A stretch of 64,000 nucleotides of DNA, taken from contig NZ_JPVR01000078.1 in assembly GCF_000772935.1 (NCBI RefSeq), forward strand, positions 1-64,000, written 5' to 3'. How positions within the stretch are numbered: the stretch's first letter is position 1; every line of letters starts with the position of its first letter. Positions 8,353 through 16,510 of this stretch are shown one piece after another. This DNA comes from Lysinibacillus boronitolerans JCM 21713 = 10a = NBRC 103108 (lineage in GTDB: Bacteria > Bacillota > Bacilli > Bacillales_A > Planococcaceae). Under the pieces are notes generated by a model. It saw only the letters and a program-made list of their open reading frames with translations, did no database searches and was not told where the DNA came from. A program made the position numbers and the translations under genes.

Positions 8353-9012
8353 ATGCAAAAGAGGTTGTGGTGGTGGATCGTATGTGGCTTGGCCTTGTTC
8401 ATAGCGGGTTATTCGATTGTTCAATATTTACTATTCGATGCACGACAGGCGGGATTTGTTCAATTAAAGCTTATGCTTAGTGCAACATTGAATTCATTTT
8501 GGTATATCATGCTCTATCTACATATTGTATTCGGTGTATTAGCCCTCGTCATTGGTCCTTTTACGTTGTCATCAAAGTTACGAGAGAAAAATGTGAAACG
8601 CCATAGAATATTAGGCTATATCTATATGGTCAGTATTTTGTTTGGCGGCTTGGCAGGACTTTATTTAGCCCTAAACGCAACAGGTGGATGGGTGGCACAG
8701 CTAGGCTTTGCTTTATTATCTTTAGGGTGGCTCTTTACCATGTTTCAAGCGCTGGTCCAGATTAAAAAAAGAAATATCCAAGGCCATCAGAAATGGATGC
8801 TAAGAAATTATGCATTAACCTTTGCAGCTGTCACATTGCGAATCTGGCTACCATTGTTTACGGTATTATTTGGCTTTAATAATTTTGAGTATAGTTACGC
8901 CTCCATCGCTTGGCTATGCTGGGTGCCCAATTTTATCGTGATGGAATGGTATATCCAACATAAACTTACTAAAGTTGCAAATTACCGAGACATGACAAAA
9001 GCTAATAGATAG
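8353..9012 (+). CDS. DUF2306-type multipass membrane protein
   Basis: Integral membrane protein of 219 residues with about six to seven helices. The HIVFGVLALVIGPF helix, the KRHRILGYIYM motif after the second helix and the QGHQKWMLRNY motif before the fifth are hallmarks of DUF2306 (PF10067), a family with conserved histidines that resembles haem-binding membrane proteins; its function is not established. AAAGGAG precedes the ATG. It forms a single-gene unit with a strong terminator. Confidence 0.82.
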   Translation: MQKRLWWWIVCGLALFIAGYSIVQYLLFDARQAGFVQLKLMLSATLNSFWYIMLYLHIVFGVLALVIGPFTLSSKLREKNVKRHRILGYIYMVSILFGGLAGLYLALNATGGWVAQLGFALLSLGWLFTMFQALVQIKKRNIQGHQKWMLRNYALTFAAVTLRIWLPLFTVLFGFNNFEYSYASIAWLCWVPNFIVMEWYIQHKLTKVANYRDMTKANR

Positions 9013-9028
9013 TTTTGAAACATATTCT

Positions 9029-9065
9029 GAGCATTAGGTTCTAAAGGAGCCTAATGCTCTTTTTA
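9029..9065 (+). terminator. Strong terminator after the DUF2306 gene
   Basis: GAGCATTAGG pairs perfectly with CCTAATGCTC around an 11-nt loop, followed by TTTTTATTTT. Confidence 0.85.
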
Positions 9066-9168
9066 TTTTAAGATTCATATTTATTTCATTCTAATATTCT
9101 AGGTGCATTCATTATCCTTACAATTATACCTTTGAATATGATGAAAAAGGACAGGAGGTGAAATCTCA

Positions 9169-10734
9169 TTGAGGTTTAGTTACATCCGTAATTTTGATAA
9201 TTTTAAATGTGATGCAAAATGTAATTATCCATTGAAATATAAATGTAATGAATTTGGTTGTAATGGATATCCCTATGTTTATGGAATTCAAGAACCAATA
9301 GGTGTAACAGGAGCAACAGGCGCTACTGGTCCTACAGGTGCCACAGGTCCCCCGGGAGCGCGGGGAGAACCAGGACCTCAAGGAGTAGCCGGAGTCACGG
9401 GTCCACAGGGAGAAATAGGTCCTCAAGGAATAGCAGGAATCACGGGAGCAACGGGTCCGCAGGGAGGAACAGGCCCCCAAGGAATAGCCGGAGTCACTGG
9501 AGCAACGGGTCCGCAGGGAGAAATAGGTCCCCAAGGAATAGCCGGAGTCACTGGAGCAACGGGTCCGCAGGGAGCAACAGGTCCTCAAGGAATAGCAGGA
9601 GTCACAGGTCCGCAGGGAGAAAGAGGTCCCCAAGGAATAGCCGGAGTCACTGGAGCAACGGGTCCGCAGGGAGAAATAGGACCTCAAGGAATAGCAGGAG
9701 TTACGGGGGCAACGGGTCCGCAGGGAGCAACAGGTCCTCCAGGAATAGCAGGAGTCATGGGTCCGCAGGGAGAAGTAGGTCCTCAAGGAGTAGCAGGAAT
9801 CACGGGAGCAACGGGTTCTCAGGGAGCAACAGGTCCTCAAGGAGTAGTCGGAGTCACAGGATCGACGGGTCCACAGGGGGCAACAGGAGCCCAGGGAATA
9901 ACAGGAAGTACAGGGGCCACAGGAGCCCAAGGAATAACAGGAAACACAGGAGCAACAGGAGCCCAAGGAATAACAGGAAACACAGGAGCAACAGGAGCCC
10001 AAGGAATAACAGGAAACACAGGGGCAACAGGAGCCCAAGGTATGACAGGAAGCACAGGGGCGACAGGAGCCCAAGGTATGACAGGAAGTACAGGGGCGAC
10101 AGGAGTCCGAGGAATAACAGGAAGCACAGGAACGACTGGGTTGCAGGGAGTAACAGGAGCCACTGGAATAACTGGCGCAACAGGAGAACGAGGTCTAGTA
10201 GGAATGACAGGGGCAACAGGAGCCCAAGGCGTAACGGGTAGCACAGGAGCGACTGGATTGCAGGGAGTAACAGGAGCCACTGGTGCCATAGGGACTACAG
10301 GTGTTACTGGATCAACGGGTCCAAGTGGTTCAGGTTTAATGGAAGTTTTTCTCTCTACAGATCAATCAGTTAGTAATAATGATTTTCTTGGTACTGGTAA
10401 TTCTTCGGCTTCATTTGTTAGGAGTTCTATTGTTATTCCTGAAAATGCTATAATTAGAAGCTTAACTCTGAATATACGGGATCATGCTCTAAGTGCAGGT
10501 CAAACAGCTTCAGCACAAATATTTGTCAGTACAAATTGTGGTTTTACTAGCGTTGCTACAGGTATTATTGCGTCTGTGTCAGGACCAAATTCATCTACAA
10601 CACCAAATTGTTGTGCAAAAGTGGTAGCAAATTACCCAATTACTAGTTGTACACTTCTCGCTGTACAAGTAAGTACAACTGGAGGAGCGTTTTCAAATGG
10701 TGTTTCAGCAACGATACTTTTTAATACAGTTTAA
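9169..10734 (+). CDS. Collagen-like BclA-type exosporium glycoprotein
   Basis: Protein of 521 residues in three parts. Residues 1-44 form a Cys- and Tyr-rich head ([19 protein letters not shown]). Residues 45 to about 387 are 114 uninterrupted Gly-X-Y triplets, rich in GAT, GPQ, GIT and GNT, where threonines are potential O-glycosylation sites. The last 130 residues form a compact beta-rich domain with a CC pair, like the trimerising C-terminal jellyroll of BclA-family proteins. It should form hair-like fibres on the spore surface. It starts with TTG at 9169, eight bases after AGGAGGTG. The canonical B. cereus exosporium-leader motif is absent, so attachment probably uses the Cys-rich head. 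Confidence 0.88.
   Translation: MRFSYIRNFDNFKCDAKCNYPLKYKCNEFGCNGYPYVYGIQEPIGVTGATGATGPTGATGPPGARGEPGPQGVAGVTGPQGEIGPQGIAGITGATGPQGGTGPQGIAGVTGATGPQGEIGPQGIAGVTGATGPQGATGPQGIAGVTGPQGERGPQGIAGVTGATGPQGEIGPQGIAGVTGATGPQGATGPPGIAGVMGPQGEVGPQGVAGITGATGSQGATGPQGVVGVTGSTGPQGATGAQGITGSTGATGAQGITGNTGATGAQGITGNTGATGAQGITGNTGATGAQGMTGSTGATGAQGMTGSTGATGVRGITGSTGTTGLQGVTGATGITGATGERGLVGMTGATGAQGVTGSTGATGLQGVTGATGAIGTTGVTGSTGPSGSGLMEVFLSTDQSVSNNDFLGTGNSSASFVRSSIVIPENAIIRSLTLNIRDHALSAGQTASAQIFVSTNCGFTSVATGIIASVSGPNSSTTPNCCAKVVANYPITSCTLLAVQVSTTGGAFSNGVSATILFNTV
9301..10329 (+). repeat. Two-zone minisatellite coding for Gly-X-Y triplets
   Basis: In the first zone (to about 9880) units of about 45-54 bp encode [18 protein letters not shown] with variants. 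In the second zone (about 9880-10110) 36-bp units encoding [15 protein letters not shown] repeat five to six times with near identity. Such repeats are prone to copy-number change between strains. Confidence 0.85.
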
Positions 10735-10819
10735 TTATTCGATTTAAATTTTGGATTTTTGAGGGAAAGCATCTTTACTTTAGCTTTATGCTCGTAAGGA
10801 CATTTTAGCTAATAGGACA

Positions 10820-11004
10820 TCTTCTGTAAAAAAGTGGTTCTGGTGGGTGTATTTGTCACAGGGGAGGATATGGCAAAGTTCTGGTGTGTACTCATGAACT
10901 TTAAGCTGTTGAACGAAGATTTAACGAATCAACTGCTTTTGTCTCATGTAGAATTGAATGAAAGTGATGGTTATGGTGTCTGGATTAAGAACAACAGTGA
11001 ATAA
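10820..11004 (+). pseudogene. Remnant of an S12 (beta-lactamase-like) serine hydrolase
   Basis: A frame without start reads VFVTGEDMAKFW, then LMNFKLLNEDLTNQLLLSHV, then GYGVWIKNNSE and stops at 11004. This order (small-residue turn, T-x-EDMAKFW, LLxExLTxQLL, GYGVWI) is characteristic of the C-terminal third of class C/S12 serine hydrolases. Just upstream, TCTGGTGG in another frame would supply the usual SGG before VFVT, which indicates a frameshift. The catalytic N-terminal part is missing. Confidence 0.5.
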
Positions 11005-11071
11005 ACGATACTGAAATACCATCATCAAAGTTGTCGTTCAAAGGGAGCATTTAAGATGATGAAAGGAAAAG

Positions 11072-11103
11072 GGCTTGTCTGTAAAAAAGATTACAGACAA
11101 GCC
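11072..11103 (-). terminator. Terminator of the lipoprotein gene
   Basis: GGCTTGTCTGTAA pairs perfectly with TTACAGACAAGCC; on the minus strand it is followed by CTTTTCCTTTC. It stands 13 bp after the lipoprotein stop. Confidence 0.7.
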
Positions 11104-11116
11104 TTGTTACTAGTTA

Positions 11117-11791
11117 TTAAGTAATGCCACCATATATATTACAATAATATTCGACCTCAATTATATGAGGTGAGGATACACCATTATATGAATAGTAGCC
11201 ACCGATCGTAATATTGTAAGCACTGCCCTGATCTTTAATGGAAGGGTCATATCCTGTTTGTGTCCAGTTACCCTCGCCCTGTTCAATTTTTGACGACAAT
11301 GAATGCATAACCGAGAATAGCTGTCTTCCACCAGGCATATCCTTGCTTAGCTGGGTGTCAAATGAACCATCAACACGAATGATTGTTTGCTGTGACCCCA
11401 TATGTAATTCAACGAATTTTGGTACTTTAACTGGAGAGAAAACTTCCTTATTATCGATCACGACATATGAAGTGTCTATTCTACCTTTTAACATGTCCTC
11501 AAAATCTTTTAATTCAAGCCAATAATCCGCTGAAAATGTTGTAATAGGATCTAGCTTTAAGCTTGTACCATACTTTTCATTTAGTTGATTGACAATAGCC
11601 AAATATTCTTTATAGTAATGTTCTTTCTGTGCCAGTGTTAAAACTAATGGAACAGGTGCTATGACAGATTCCTTTTCTATTATTTGTTCATCTACCGATG
11701 TAGATAGTGGTAAGGAGGCTTTTTCATCCTTATCACAGCCTGTCAGGAAGATGGCTCCTACTACAATGCTTGTCACCAAATACTTTTTCAA
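11117..11791 (-). CDS. Uncharacterised lipoprotein
   Basis: Lipoprotein of about 224 residues. A type II signal peptide (LKKYLVTSIVVGAIFLTGC) ends in the lipobox LTGC, so the mature protein is membrane-anchored through a lipid-modified cysteine. An acidic linker (EQIIEKES) precedes a helical region (EHYYKEYLAIVNQLNEKYG) and a beta-rich C-terminal half. I place the start at TTG 11791, after GGAGGTGAAGGTG; the longer frame to 11836 would put unneeded residues before the signal peptide. Family not recognised. Confidence 0.8.
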   Translation of the reverse strand: MKKYLVTSIVVGAIFLTGCDKDEKASLPLSTSVDEQIIEKESVIAPVPLVLTLAQKEHYYKEYLAIVNQLNEKYGTSLKLDPITTFSADYWLELKDFEDMLKGRIDTSYVVIDNKEVFSPVKVPKFVELHMGSQQTIIRVDGSFDTQLSKDMPGGRQLFSVMHSLSSKIEQGEGNWTQTGYDPSIKDQGSAYNITIGGYYSYNGVSSPHIIEVEYYCNIYGGIT

Positions 11792-11929
11792 CACCTTCAC
11801 CTCCAAAAAATGAATAAAATCTATTATACCATACATAAATGTGTATATTTTTCATTTATATGGTAAAAATATAGTTTCGTAGTATATTGTAAAGAGAACA
11901 ACGATTAAGCAAGTGTAAGGGGCGGTATA

Positions 11930-12415
11930 GTGGCAATTTTAAAAGATGATTCGAGTCATCCTAGTTGTGAGGTAGAGCTAAATATTTTAATGGTGAACGA
12001 GGAAAGTGTAAAGTTTCGTATTGAATTTCGCTTTGGGCCAGCTTTCCCAGCGATAAATACGGAGATTTATTGTTTAAAAAGAGATTTCCTTCAATTATTA
12101 GAAGACATAACACAATTGGAGCCTGCTTATTTAAGTATGCTGGAGCCGCATGATCCTGGCCTATGCATCTATCATATCCCTCATTATGGTGAATATTTTT
12201 TTCCTGGATACGGTATCTTTCAAATTCCTAAAGAGGAGAGGGAGGAAGCAGAGCAACGTTATAAATTAGTATTTGTACTAGATGCTTATGAGAAGAATCA
12301 TCATGGTGCAAGAGAATGTGGGCCTGCATTATGTATTATTGTGACGATGGAACAAATCCGAGTGTTCATTACCACTTTGCGAGAACAAGTAAAGAAATTC
12401 AAAAGTAAAAGGTGA
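11930..12415 (+). CDS. Uncharacterised cytosolic protein
   Basis: Soluble protein of 161 residues with GTG start after AAGGGGCGG. The first half alternates as beta strands (CEVELNILMVNEESVKFRIEF), the second is a mixture with a HHGARECGPALCII segment and a basic tail (REQVKKFKSKR). There is no signal peptide. The layout is loosely like small immunity-type proteins, but there is no adjacent toxin and I do not assign that role. Confidence 0.65.
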   Translation: MAILKDDSSHPSCEVELNILMVNEESVKFRIEFRFGPAFPAINTEIYCLKRDFLQLLEDITQLEPAYLSMLEPHDPGLCIYHIPHYGEYFFPGYGIFQIPKEEREEAEQRYKLVFVLDAYEKNHHGARECGPALCIIVTMEQIRVFITTLREQVKKFKSKR

Positions 12416-12423
12416 TACAACGG

Positions 12424-12621
12424 TCATTCATTCTCTTCTACAACGATGCTATAGGATAGGTTGAGACGATCACATACCCAATTTTTAAATAAATGATCAA
12501 TTTGTTTTTTTATTTCATCGCTAGGTAATTGCTCATTAATCCCTAATTGTTCAAACGAAAATGTTTCCTGAATTTGATCGGTATATTTCGTATTAAAGGT
12601 AAACGTAATGAGTTTAGACAC
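12424..12621 (-). CDS. Small conserved-looking protein, unknown function
   Basis: A 65-residue protein starting at GTG 12621 (SKLITFTFNTKYTDQIQETF), preceded by GGAGG nine bases upstream. It contains LPSDEIKKQIDHLFKNWV and an acidic tail, a beta-strand then helix arrangement seen in small phage-type proteins. The frame is open upstream to 12777, but those codons lie behind this ribosome-binding site and look non-coding. Confidence 0.55.
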   Translation of the reverse strand: MSKLITFTFNTKYTDQIQETFSFEQLGINEQLPSDEIKKQIDHLFKNWVCDRLNLSYSIVVEENE

Positions 12622-13038
12622 GTTGATTTTCCTCCGTTTTCTAGCGTGTACATTCATGGGCGAATTATTAGAAATTGAATGTCGTTGATATTTGTAAATA
12701 AACTTTTTTTCTTTGGTAAAAAGAATAGAAAATGCTGTCGGCTGAATTATCATTAATATAGACAGTGTAAGTAGCATAATTTTCTAGCAATTGCTTTAAT
12801 TGTTGATTATTTGTTCATTCGATGTTTCAGCTTTTGTTTCTTTTTCTAGTTCAAAAGTGATTGCTGTTGTCATAAAATAGCATCGATTTCTTCAGGTGTA
12901 AGATCTCATTCTGAAATATTTTTTCCTCCTCTCCAATTCATTGTTTGTCAAAAGGCAACTTAACTAGTATAAAATTTATTAAGTATTTTTGTTAAAATTT
13001 AGTATAAACTTTTGTGCATGTAGGTGCAATTGTTACCA
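12622..13038. other. Gap with one decayed micro-ORF
   Basis: About 400 AT-rich bases between two minus-strand genes. Apart from the 24-codon remnant at 12846-12917, described separately, nothing coding or structural is supported. Confidence 0.4.
12846..12917 (-). pseudogene. Remnant of a tiny gene with two in-frame TGA codons
   Basis: After GAGGAGG the minus strand reads ISE-TGA-DLTPEEIDAIL-TGA-QQQSLLN-TAG. The segment DLTPEEIDAIL looks protein-like. Both interruptions are TGA, where TGG (Trp) would restore the frame, and the start codon position holds ATT. It is best read as a short gene inactivated by G-to-A changes and start loss. Confidence 0.3.
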
Positions 13039-13344
13039 TTAAGGAGCAGTGTTCTTCTGTTTTCTTCGTTTCTTTTGTTTATAGGTAAGATAAGAAGTTT
13101 TTAAGGAAGCGTAACTCCCAATTGCTGCATAGCCATAAAACCAGCCCATGAATAGTCCAGCAAGAAGATTATGTCGGTGGCTGATGAAAATGGAAATGAG
13201 TAAGCCGATAATTAATGCAATGCTTGGAACCCAAAAAGGCTTTATATGACACATTTTCTTGATTAGCTGGGTAATAATCATAACAACAGGGACTGCAACG
13301 ACGGCATCCCAAAAATTTGTATGTATTAGTGGAAAGTGTTCCAT
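13039..13344 (-). CDS. Small membrane protein resembling holin-like families
   Basis: Protein of 101 residues: short N-terminus, helix (FWDAVVAVPVVMIITQLI), a short KKMCHIKPFW loop, two close helices (VPSIALIIGLLISIFI and LLAGLFMGWFYGYAAIGSY) and a strongly basic tail (YKQKKRRKQKNTAP). This topology resembles phage-holin-like proteins of Firmicutes, but no lysis gene or phage gene is nearby. The start is the ATG at 13344, seven bases after AGAGGTG; a GTG three codons upstream overlaps it. Confidence 0.65.
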   Translation of the reverse strand: MEHFPLIHTNFWDAVVAVPVVMIITQLIKKMCHIKPFWVPSIALIIGLLISIFISHRHNLLAGLFMGWFYGYAAIGSYASLKTSYLTYKQKKRRKQKNTAP

Positions 13345-13570
13345 TCCGTTCACCTCTCATTACTATTTAGTACTTATTGTGGGCAAATAGGCCAATTTTA
13401 TGCAGTCGTGTGTTGAGAACTCGTTGAAGGTTTGTTGAGAGAATCTCTAGATTGCTGTGGGAATCTTCATCCTTTTTATCAAAGTGGCATCAAATGGAAA
13501 TAAAGATTGCAATAGTTAGTTGGCAAATGTAAAATGTGGATTAATAAATCCACGATATAAGAGGTATACG

Positions 13571-14095
13571 ATGTTTCCAATATTACATACTGAACGATTA
13601 GAATTAAGAGAATTGACGAGTTCTGATGGACAAGCTCTCCTTGATTGCTTTTCGAATCCTGAAGTTTTGCGCCATTATGGACAACAACCCTTAACGAGCT
13701 TAGTTCAAGTGCAGCAAATCATTCAAAATTTCGCAAACAATTTCGCTCTAAAACGGGGTATTAAATGGGGCATTGCATTAAAGGATCAAGAAGGAATTAT
13801 TGGTACAATCGGCTTTCAAGAGTGGTCAATAGAGCATCGAAGAGCAGAAATCAGCTACGCACTTGTTCCTGAATATTGGGGCAAGGGCTATGCTCAAGAA
13901 GCTGTGAAACGAGCCATTTCCTATGGTTTTGAAGAGATGGATTTAGTACGGATTGGCGCCATTGTATTTAAAGAAAATGAAGCTTCTAATCTACTATTGC
14001 AAAAAATAGGCTTCGACCAAGAAGGGCTATTAAAAAAATATATGCATCAAAACAATGTGCCACACGATACTTATATTTACTCACTCATAAAATAA
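13571..14095 (+). CDS. RimJ/RimL-type GNAT acetyltransferase
   Basis: Acetyltransferase of 174 residues. The opening MFPILHTERLELRELTSSD is the hallmark of the RimJ/RimL/YdaF group, motif A is YALVPEYWGKGYAQEAVK, and the C-terminal NEASNLLLQKIGFDQEG completes the fold. Likely substrates are protein N-termini or small amines. The start is ATG 13571 with AGAGG upstream; the frame is open further upstream to 13520 but without a site. A terminator follows immediately and is shared with the convergent GerC gene. Confidence 0.9.
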   Translation: MFPILHTERLELRELTSSDGQALLDCFSNPEVLRHYGQQPLTSLVQVQQIIQNFANNFALKRGIKWGIALKDQEGIIGTIGFQEWSIEHRRAEISYALVPEYWGKGYAQEAVKRAISYGFEEMDLVRIGAIVFKENEASNLLLQKIGFDQEGLLKKYMHQNNVPHDTYIYSLIK

Positions 14096-14103
14096 AATGT
14101 TAA

Positions 14104-14138
14104 CCAGATACCTACGTCGGCATCTGGTCATTTTTTTA
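14104..14138 (+). terminator. Terminator after the RimJ-like gene
   Basis: ACCAGATaCCtACGTcGGcATCTGGT hairpin, with seven Ts at 14132-14138; it overlaps the 3' end of the convergent gene. Confidence 0.75.
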
Positions 14139-15285
14139 TTGTTTCTGTAAATGTTTTTCGACCTGGATTGATTTTGGCTACTTCCACATCAATTTTACTA
14201 ATTGAATCCTCTGATAATGGAATTTTCCCATCTTTCTCAAACTTTTTCCAAGCCTTGACGTTATCGCGATAGAGATATTCAGACAAACGAAAGATATCGA
14301 CATCTAATTTTAAGCCTTCTTTATAGGTATCCAGAATTTCCTTTTTCACTTCTTTAATAATAAGCTCTTTCAGCTCTTGTTCGGTGACGTTCCCTTTAAA
14401 ACCATTGATGGTCGCATTAATTCTCAATTCAACTTCAAATGTTACATCCTCTTGTTTGACATGTGGATTCACATCGACATGTATTTTTTCAATACTGACC
14501 GTTAGTTCGTCCTGGTCATCTGAGTTTAATTGAAAGGTAATCTCTCCACGATTTGTATAGTTATGCATCCATTGACTGCCGCGCGCCGCAGTATCTTGCA
14601 CGAACCCCTTAAAGCCATCTTTCGACAGGACACCAACCCCTGAAAAATAGGTTTCCTTTATTTGCTCCTTATCAGTTTGCCAAACCTCTTTAATGGACAC
14701 ATAGGGAATTGTTACTTCATGACTTGGCTCATTTAAACCAATGACAACATCTCTTAAGTCTTTTGGTTCAACAAATGTTTCTTGTTCTGTTGGGTTGATG
14801 GGGTTACTTAATTTTGATGAGGATAATGAATTCCTTAAAATAGGTGTGACAAGCAGTACTTCTTCGACTGGGTTTTTTGTACAGTATACCCAGATTTGAT
14901 ACCTTGTATCGCGAAAGCGTATGAATGTATCAATGACTGGAATAATGTGTTCATTCTCCATAGCTTGCTCCGAAAAGACCATAAACCGCATATGCCCCCA
15001 AAAGATTTCCTGATCCGAGGAGCGATACAATTTGTAAATCGCCTCTTCTATTGTTTTTCCAGTGGCACGCCCCACTTCAGCAGGCGCCACCGTTGCGCTA
15101 GGCTGTATAGATTTCGCGACATCGGCGAAATTAATCACTTGTAAATAGACAATATACTCGTCGTTTTGGTAGTCTACACCTACTGCATTTATATAGTACA
15201 TTCTTTGCGGCTCCGTAATATCCCAGCATCCAGCGAGTAAGGTCGTCAATCCGATGATCAATAAAAATTTGAAATAAGTTTTCAT
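14128..15285 (-). CDS. Orphan Ger(x)C-family spore germination lipoprotein
   Basis: Lipoprotein of 385 residues, typical of the GerAC/GerBC/GerKC subunit of germinant receptors in the inner spore membrane. The signal peptide ends in the lipobox LAGCWDITEPQ, where C-W-D is the family signature. The N-domain motif (NAVGVDYQNDEYIVYLQVINF) and the long C-terminal domain with WKKFEKDGKIPLSE match the family. The ATG follows GTGGAGAAACC. No A or B subunit is adjacent; the complete operon lies 36 kb away, so this subunit may be an orphan or may substitute in another receptor. Confidence 0.9.
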   Translation of the reverse strand: MKTYFKFLLIIGLTTLLAGCWDITEPQRMYYINAVGVDYQNDEYIVYLQVINFADVAKSIQPSATVAPAEVGRATGKTIEEAIYKLYRSSDQEIFWGHMRFMVFSEQAMENEHIIPVIDTFIRFRDTRYQIWVYCTKNPVEEVLLVTPILRNSLSSSKLSNPINPTEQETFVEPKDLRDVVIGLNEPSHEVTIPYVSIKEVWQTDKEQIKETYFSGVGVLSKDGFKGFVQDTAARGSQWMHNYTNRGEITFQLNSDDQDELTVSIEKIHVDVNPHVKQEDVTFEVELRINATINGFKGNVTEQELKELIIKEVKKEILDTYKEGLKLDVDIFRLSEYLYRDNVKAWKKFEKDGKIPLSEDSISKIDVEVAKINPGRKTFTETIKK

Positions 15286-15440
15286 GGTTTCTCCACTCGA
15301 ATTGCTCTACAGTTGTATTTTATAGTGTTAGCTTAGACAAAAGATGGCTTTTTTATAAAGTGCTAGCTGAGGAAATGAAATTTGGAAAATTATATCCAAT
15401 GAGACAACTTTCAGATATGATGAGGCAAGGAGGTGAGATT

Positions 15441-16235
15441 GTGACTCGTGTTTCATATTGTCTAATTAATACATTCACGAATGAGCTGTATAAAGGGAAT
15501 CCTGCAGCAGTATGTCTATTAGATGAAAAATTTTCTGAGGAGACCATGCAAAAAATTGCACAGGAGATACCTGTCCCAACAACAGCCTTTATTGAAAAAA
15601 GACAGGTTGATTTTTCGCTGAAATGGTTTACGCCACATATGGAAATACCCATTTGTGGTCACGGCACCCTTGCTAGTGCCTTTGTGCTTTGGCAGCAAGG
15701 AATTGTGCCAAAGGAGCATACAATTACATTTCATACAGCAGGTGGTCCTTTACATGCCAAGTGGCAACATGAACGAGTGGAAATCGCCATCAAAACGTAT
15801 CCAATTGCTGAAATGGAATGTCCTTCAGCATTGGAGGACTGGTTAGGATGTAAGCCCGTCTTTGTAGGGAGAACTGAATTAGATTATATCGTGGAAGTAG
15901 GCAATGAAGACCAAATCGCACACTTTGAACCTGACTTTATTGCGATGAAGCAGTTTCCTGTTCGAGGAATATGTCTAACTAGCAAGTCGAAGGAAGAAGG
16001 CATTGATATCGTATCTCGCTTTTTTTCTCCAGCCCAAGGCATTGACGAGGATCATGTAAATGGTTCAAGTCATGGTGCACTAGGTCCATATTGGTGTGAG
16101 AAATTATCCAAACAGCAACTTGTCAGCAAGCAGCTTTCTAAACGTGGAGGTGTAATGTATGTGACCCCTCACCACGACAAGGTATTGATTGCAGGTGCAG
16201 CAGTTCAAGTTTTGAATGGGGAATTAAACATCTAG
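15441..16235 (+). CDS. PhzF-family isomerase-like protein lacking the usual catalytic Glu
   Basis: Cytosolic protein of 264 residues with the two-lobed diaminopimelate-epimerase-like fold of the PhzF family. Motifs: KGNPAAVCLL at the N-terminus, WFTPHMEIPICGHGTLA, and RFFSPAQGIDEDHVNGSSHGAL near residue 210. In characterised members the segment after MQxIAxE reads SETxF and supplies the catalytic glutamate; here it reads VPTTAF, with Thr at that position. The start is GTG 15441, preceded by GGAGGTGA; in-frame codons upstream to 15360 lie behind that site. Substrate unknown. Confidence 0.88.
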   Translation: MTRVSYCLINTFTNELYKGNPAAVCLLDEKFSEETMQKIAQEIPVPTTAFIEKRQVDFSLKWFTPHMEIPICGHGTLASAFVLWQQGIVPKEHTITFHTAGGPLHAKWQHERVEIAIKTYPIAEMECPSALEDWLGCKPVFVGRTELDYIVEVGNEDQIAHFEPDFIAMKQFPVRGICLTSKSKEEGIDIVSRFFSPAQGIDEDHVNGSSHGALGPYWCEKLSKQQLVSKQLSKRGGVMYVTPHHDKVLIAGAAVQVLNGELNI

Positions 16236-16337
16236 ATACGGTTTAGAAGGAGATTTGTATTCAAAGTAAATAGTTCATTTTCTATATTTTGGTAATTACT
16301 ACCATTAGAAAAAGCGAGAAAAAAATTAAAAATTTAT

Positions 16338-16363
16338 TGTAACCTTTTTCAATATTAAACGAC
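16338..16363 (+). promoter_or_regulatory. ECF-sigma (X/M/V-type) promoter, copy A
   Basis: TGTAAC (16338-16343), 16 nt, then CGAC (16360-16363) fits the sigma-X/M-type consensus TGTAAC-N16/17-CGAC. The same two boxes with the same spacing, but an unrelated spacer sequence, occur at 26938-26963. Confidence 0.65.
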
Positions 16364-16369
16364 TACTCT

Positions 16370-16460
16370 ATTAGTAGAATACAAAAGAACTAAAGCAAGT
16401 AGTAACATTCACTTTTCACAAAATGACCAGGGCTCAATTTTGAGTGCCTGGTTATTTTGT
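16370..16460 (+). ncRNA. Candidate ECF-controlled small RNA, copy A
   Basis: About 90 nt between the ECF-type promoter and a hairpin terminator (ACCAGG...CCTGGT at 16426-16452, then TATTTTGTT). There is no open frame with a start. It shares long identical blocks with copy B 10.6 kb away: AGTAGAATACAAAA, ACTAAAGCAA, TTCACTTTTCACAAAA and GACCAGGGCTCAA. It ends just before a convergent gene terminator, so it is not the leader of a gene. The RNA is inferred, not observed. Confidence 0.55.
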
Positions 16461-16472
16461 TGCCATAATAAA

Positions 16473-16503
16473 AGGAGGGCATGCACCTATGGCATGCCCT
16501 CCT
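16473..16503 (-). terminator. Terminator of the MATE gene
   Basis: AGGAGGGCATGC pairs perfectly with GCATGCCCTCCT over a 7-nt loop, followed on the minus strand by TTTTATT. Confidence 0.85.
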
Positions 16504-16510
16504 CGATGAT

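Noticed and set aside
9121..9168. Sigma-K promoter for the collagen-like gene
   Set aside because: No CATAnnnTA at suitable distance could be found, in contrast to the beta-propeller gene.
9166..10289. Long minus-strand frames opposite the collagen-like gene (Cys/Ser-rich and Pro/Val-rich)
   Set aside because: They are shadows of the GGN-rich triplet repeats; low-complexity translation, no ribosome-binding site.
9301..10329. CRISPR-like direct repeats
   Set aside because: The repeats are in-frame Gly-X-Y coding units without unique spacers.
12622..12777. N-terminal extension of the 65-residue protein
   Set aside because: Lies upstream of a clear GGAGG/GTG start, with atypical hydrophobic then basic sequence.
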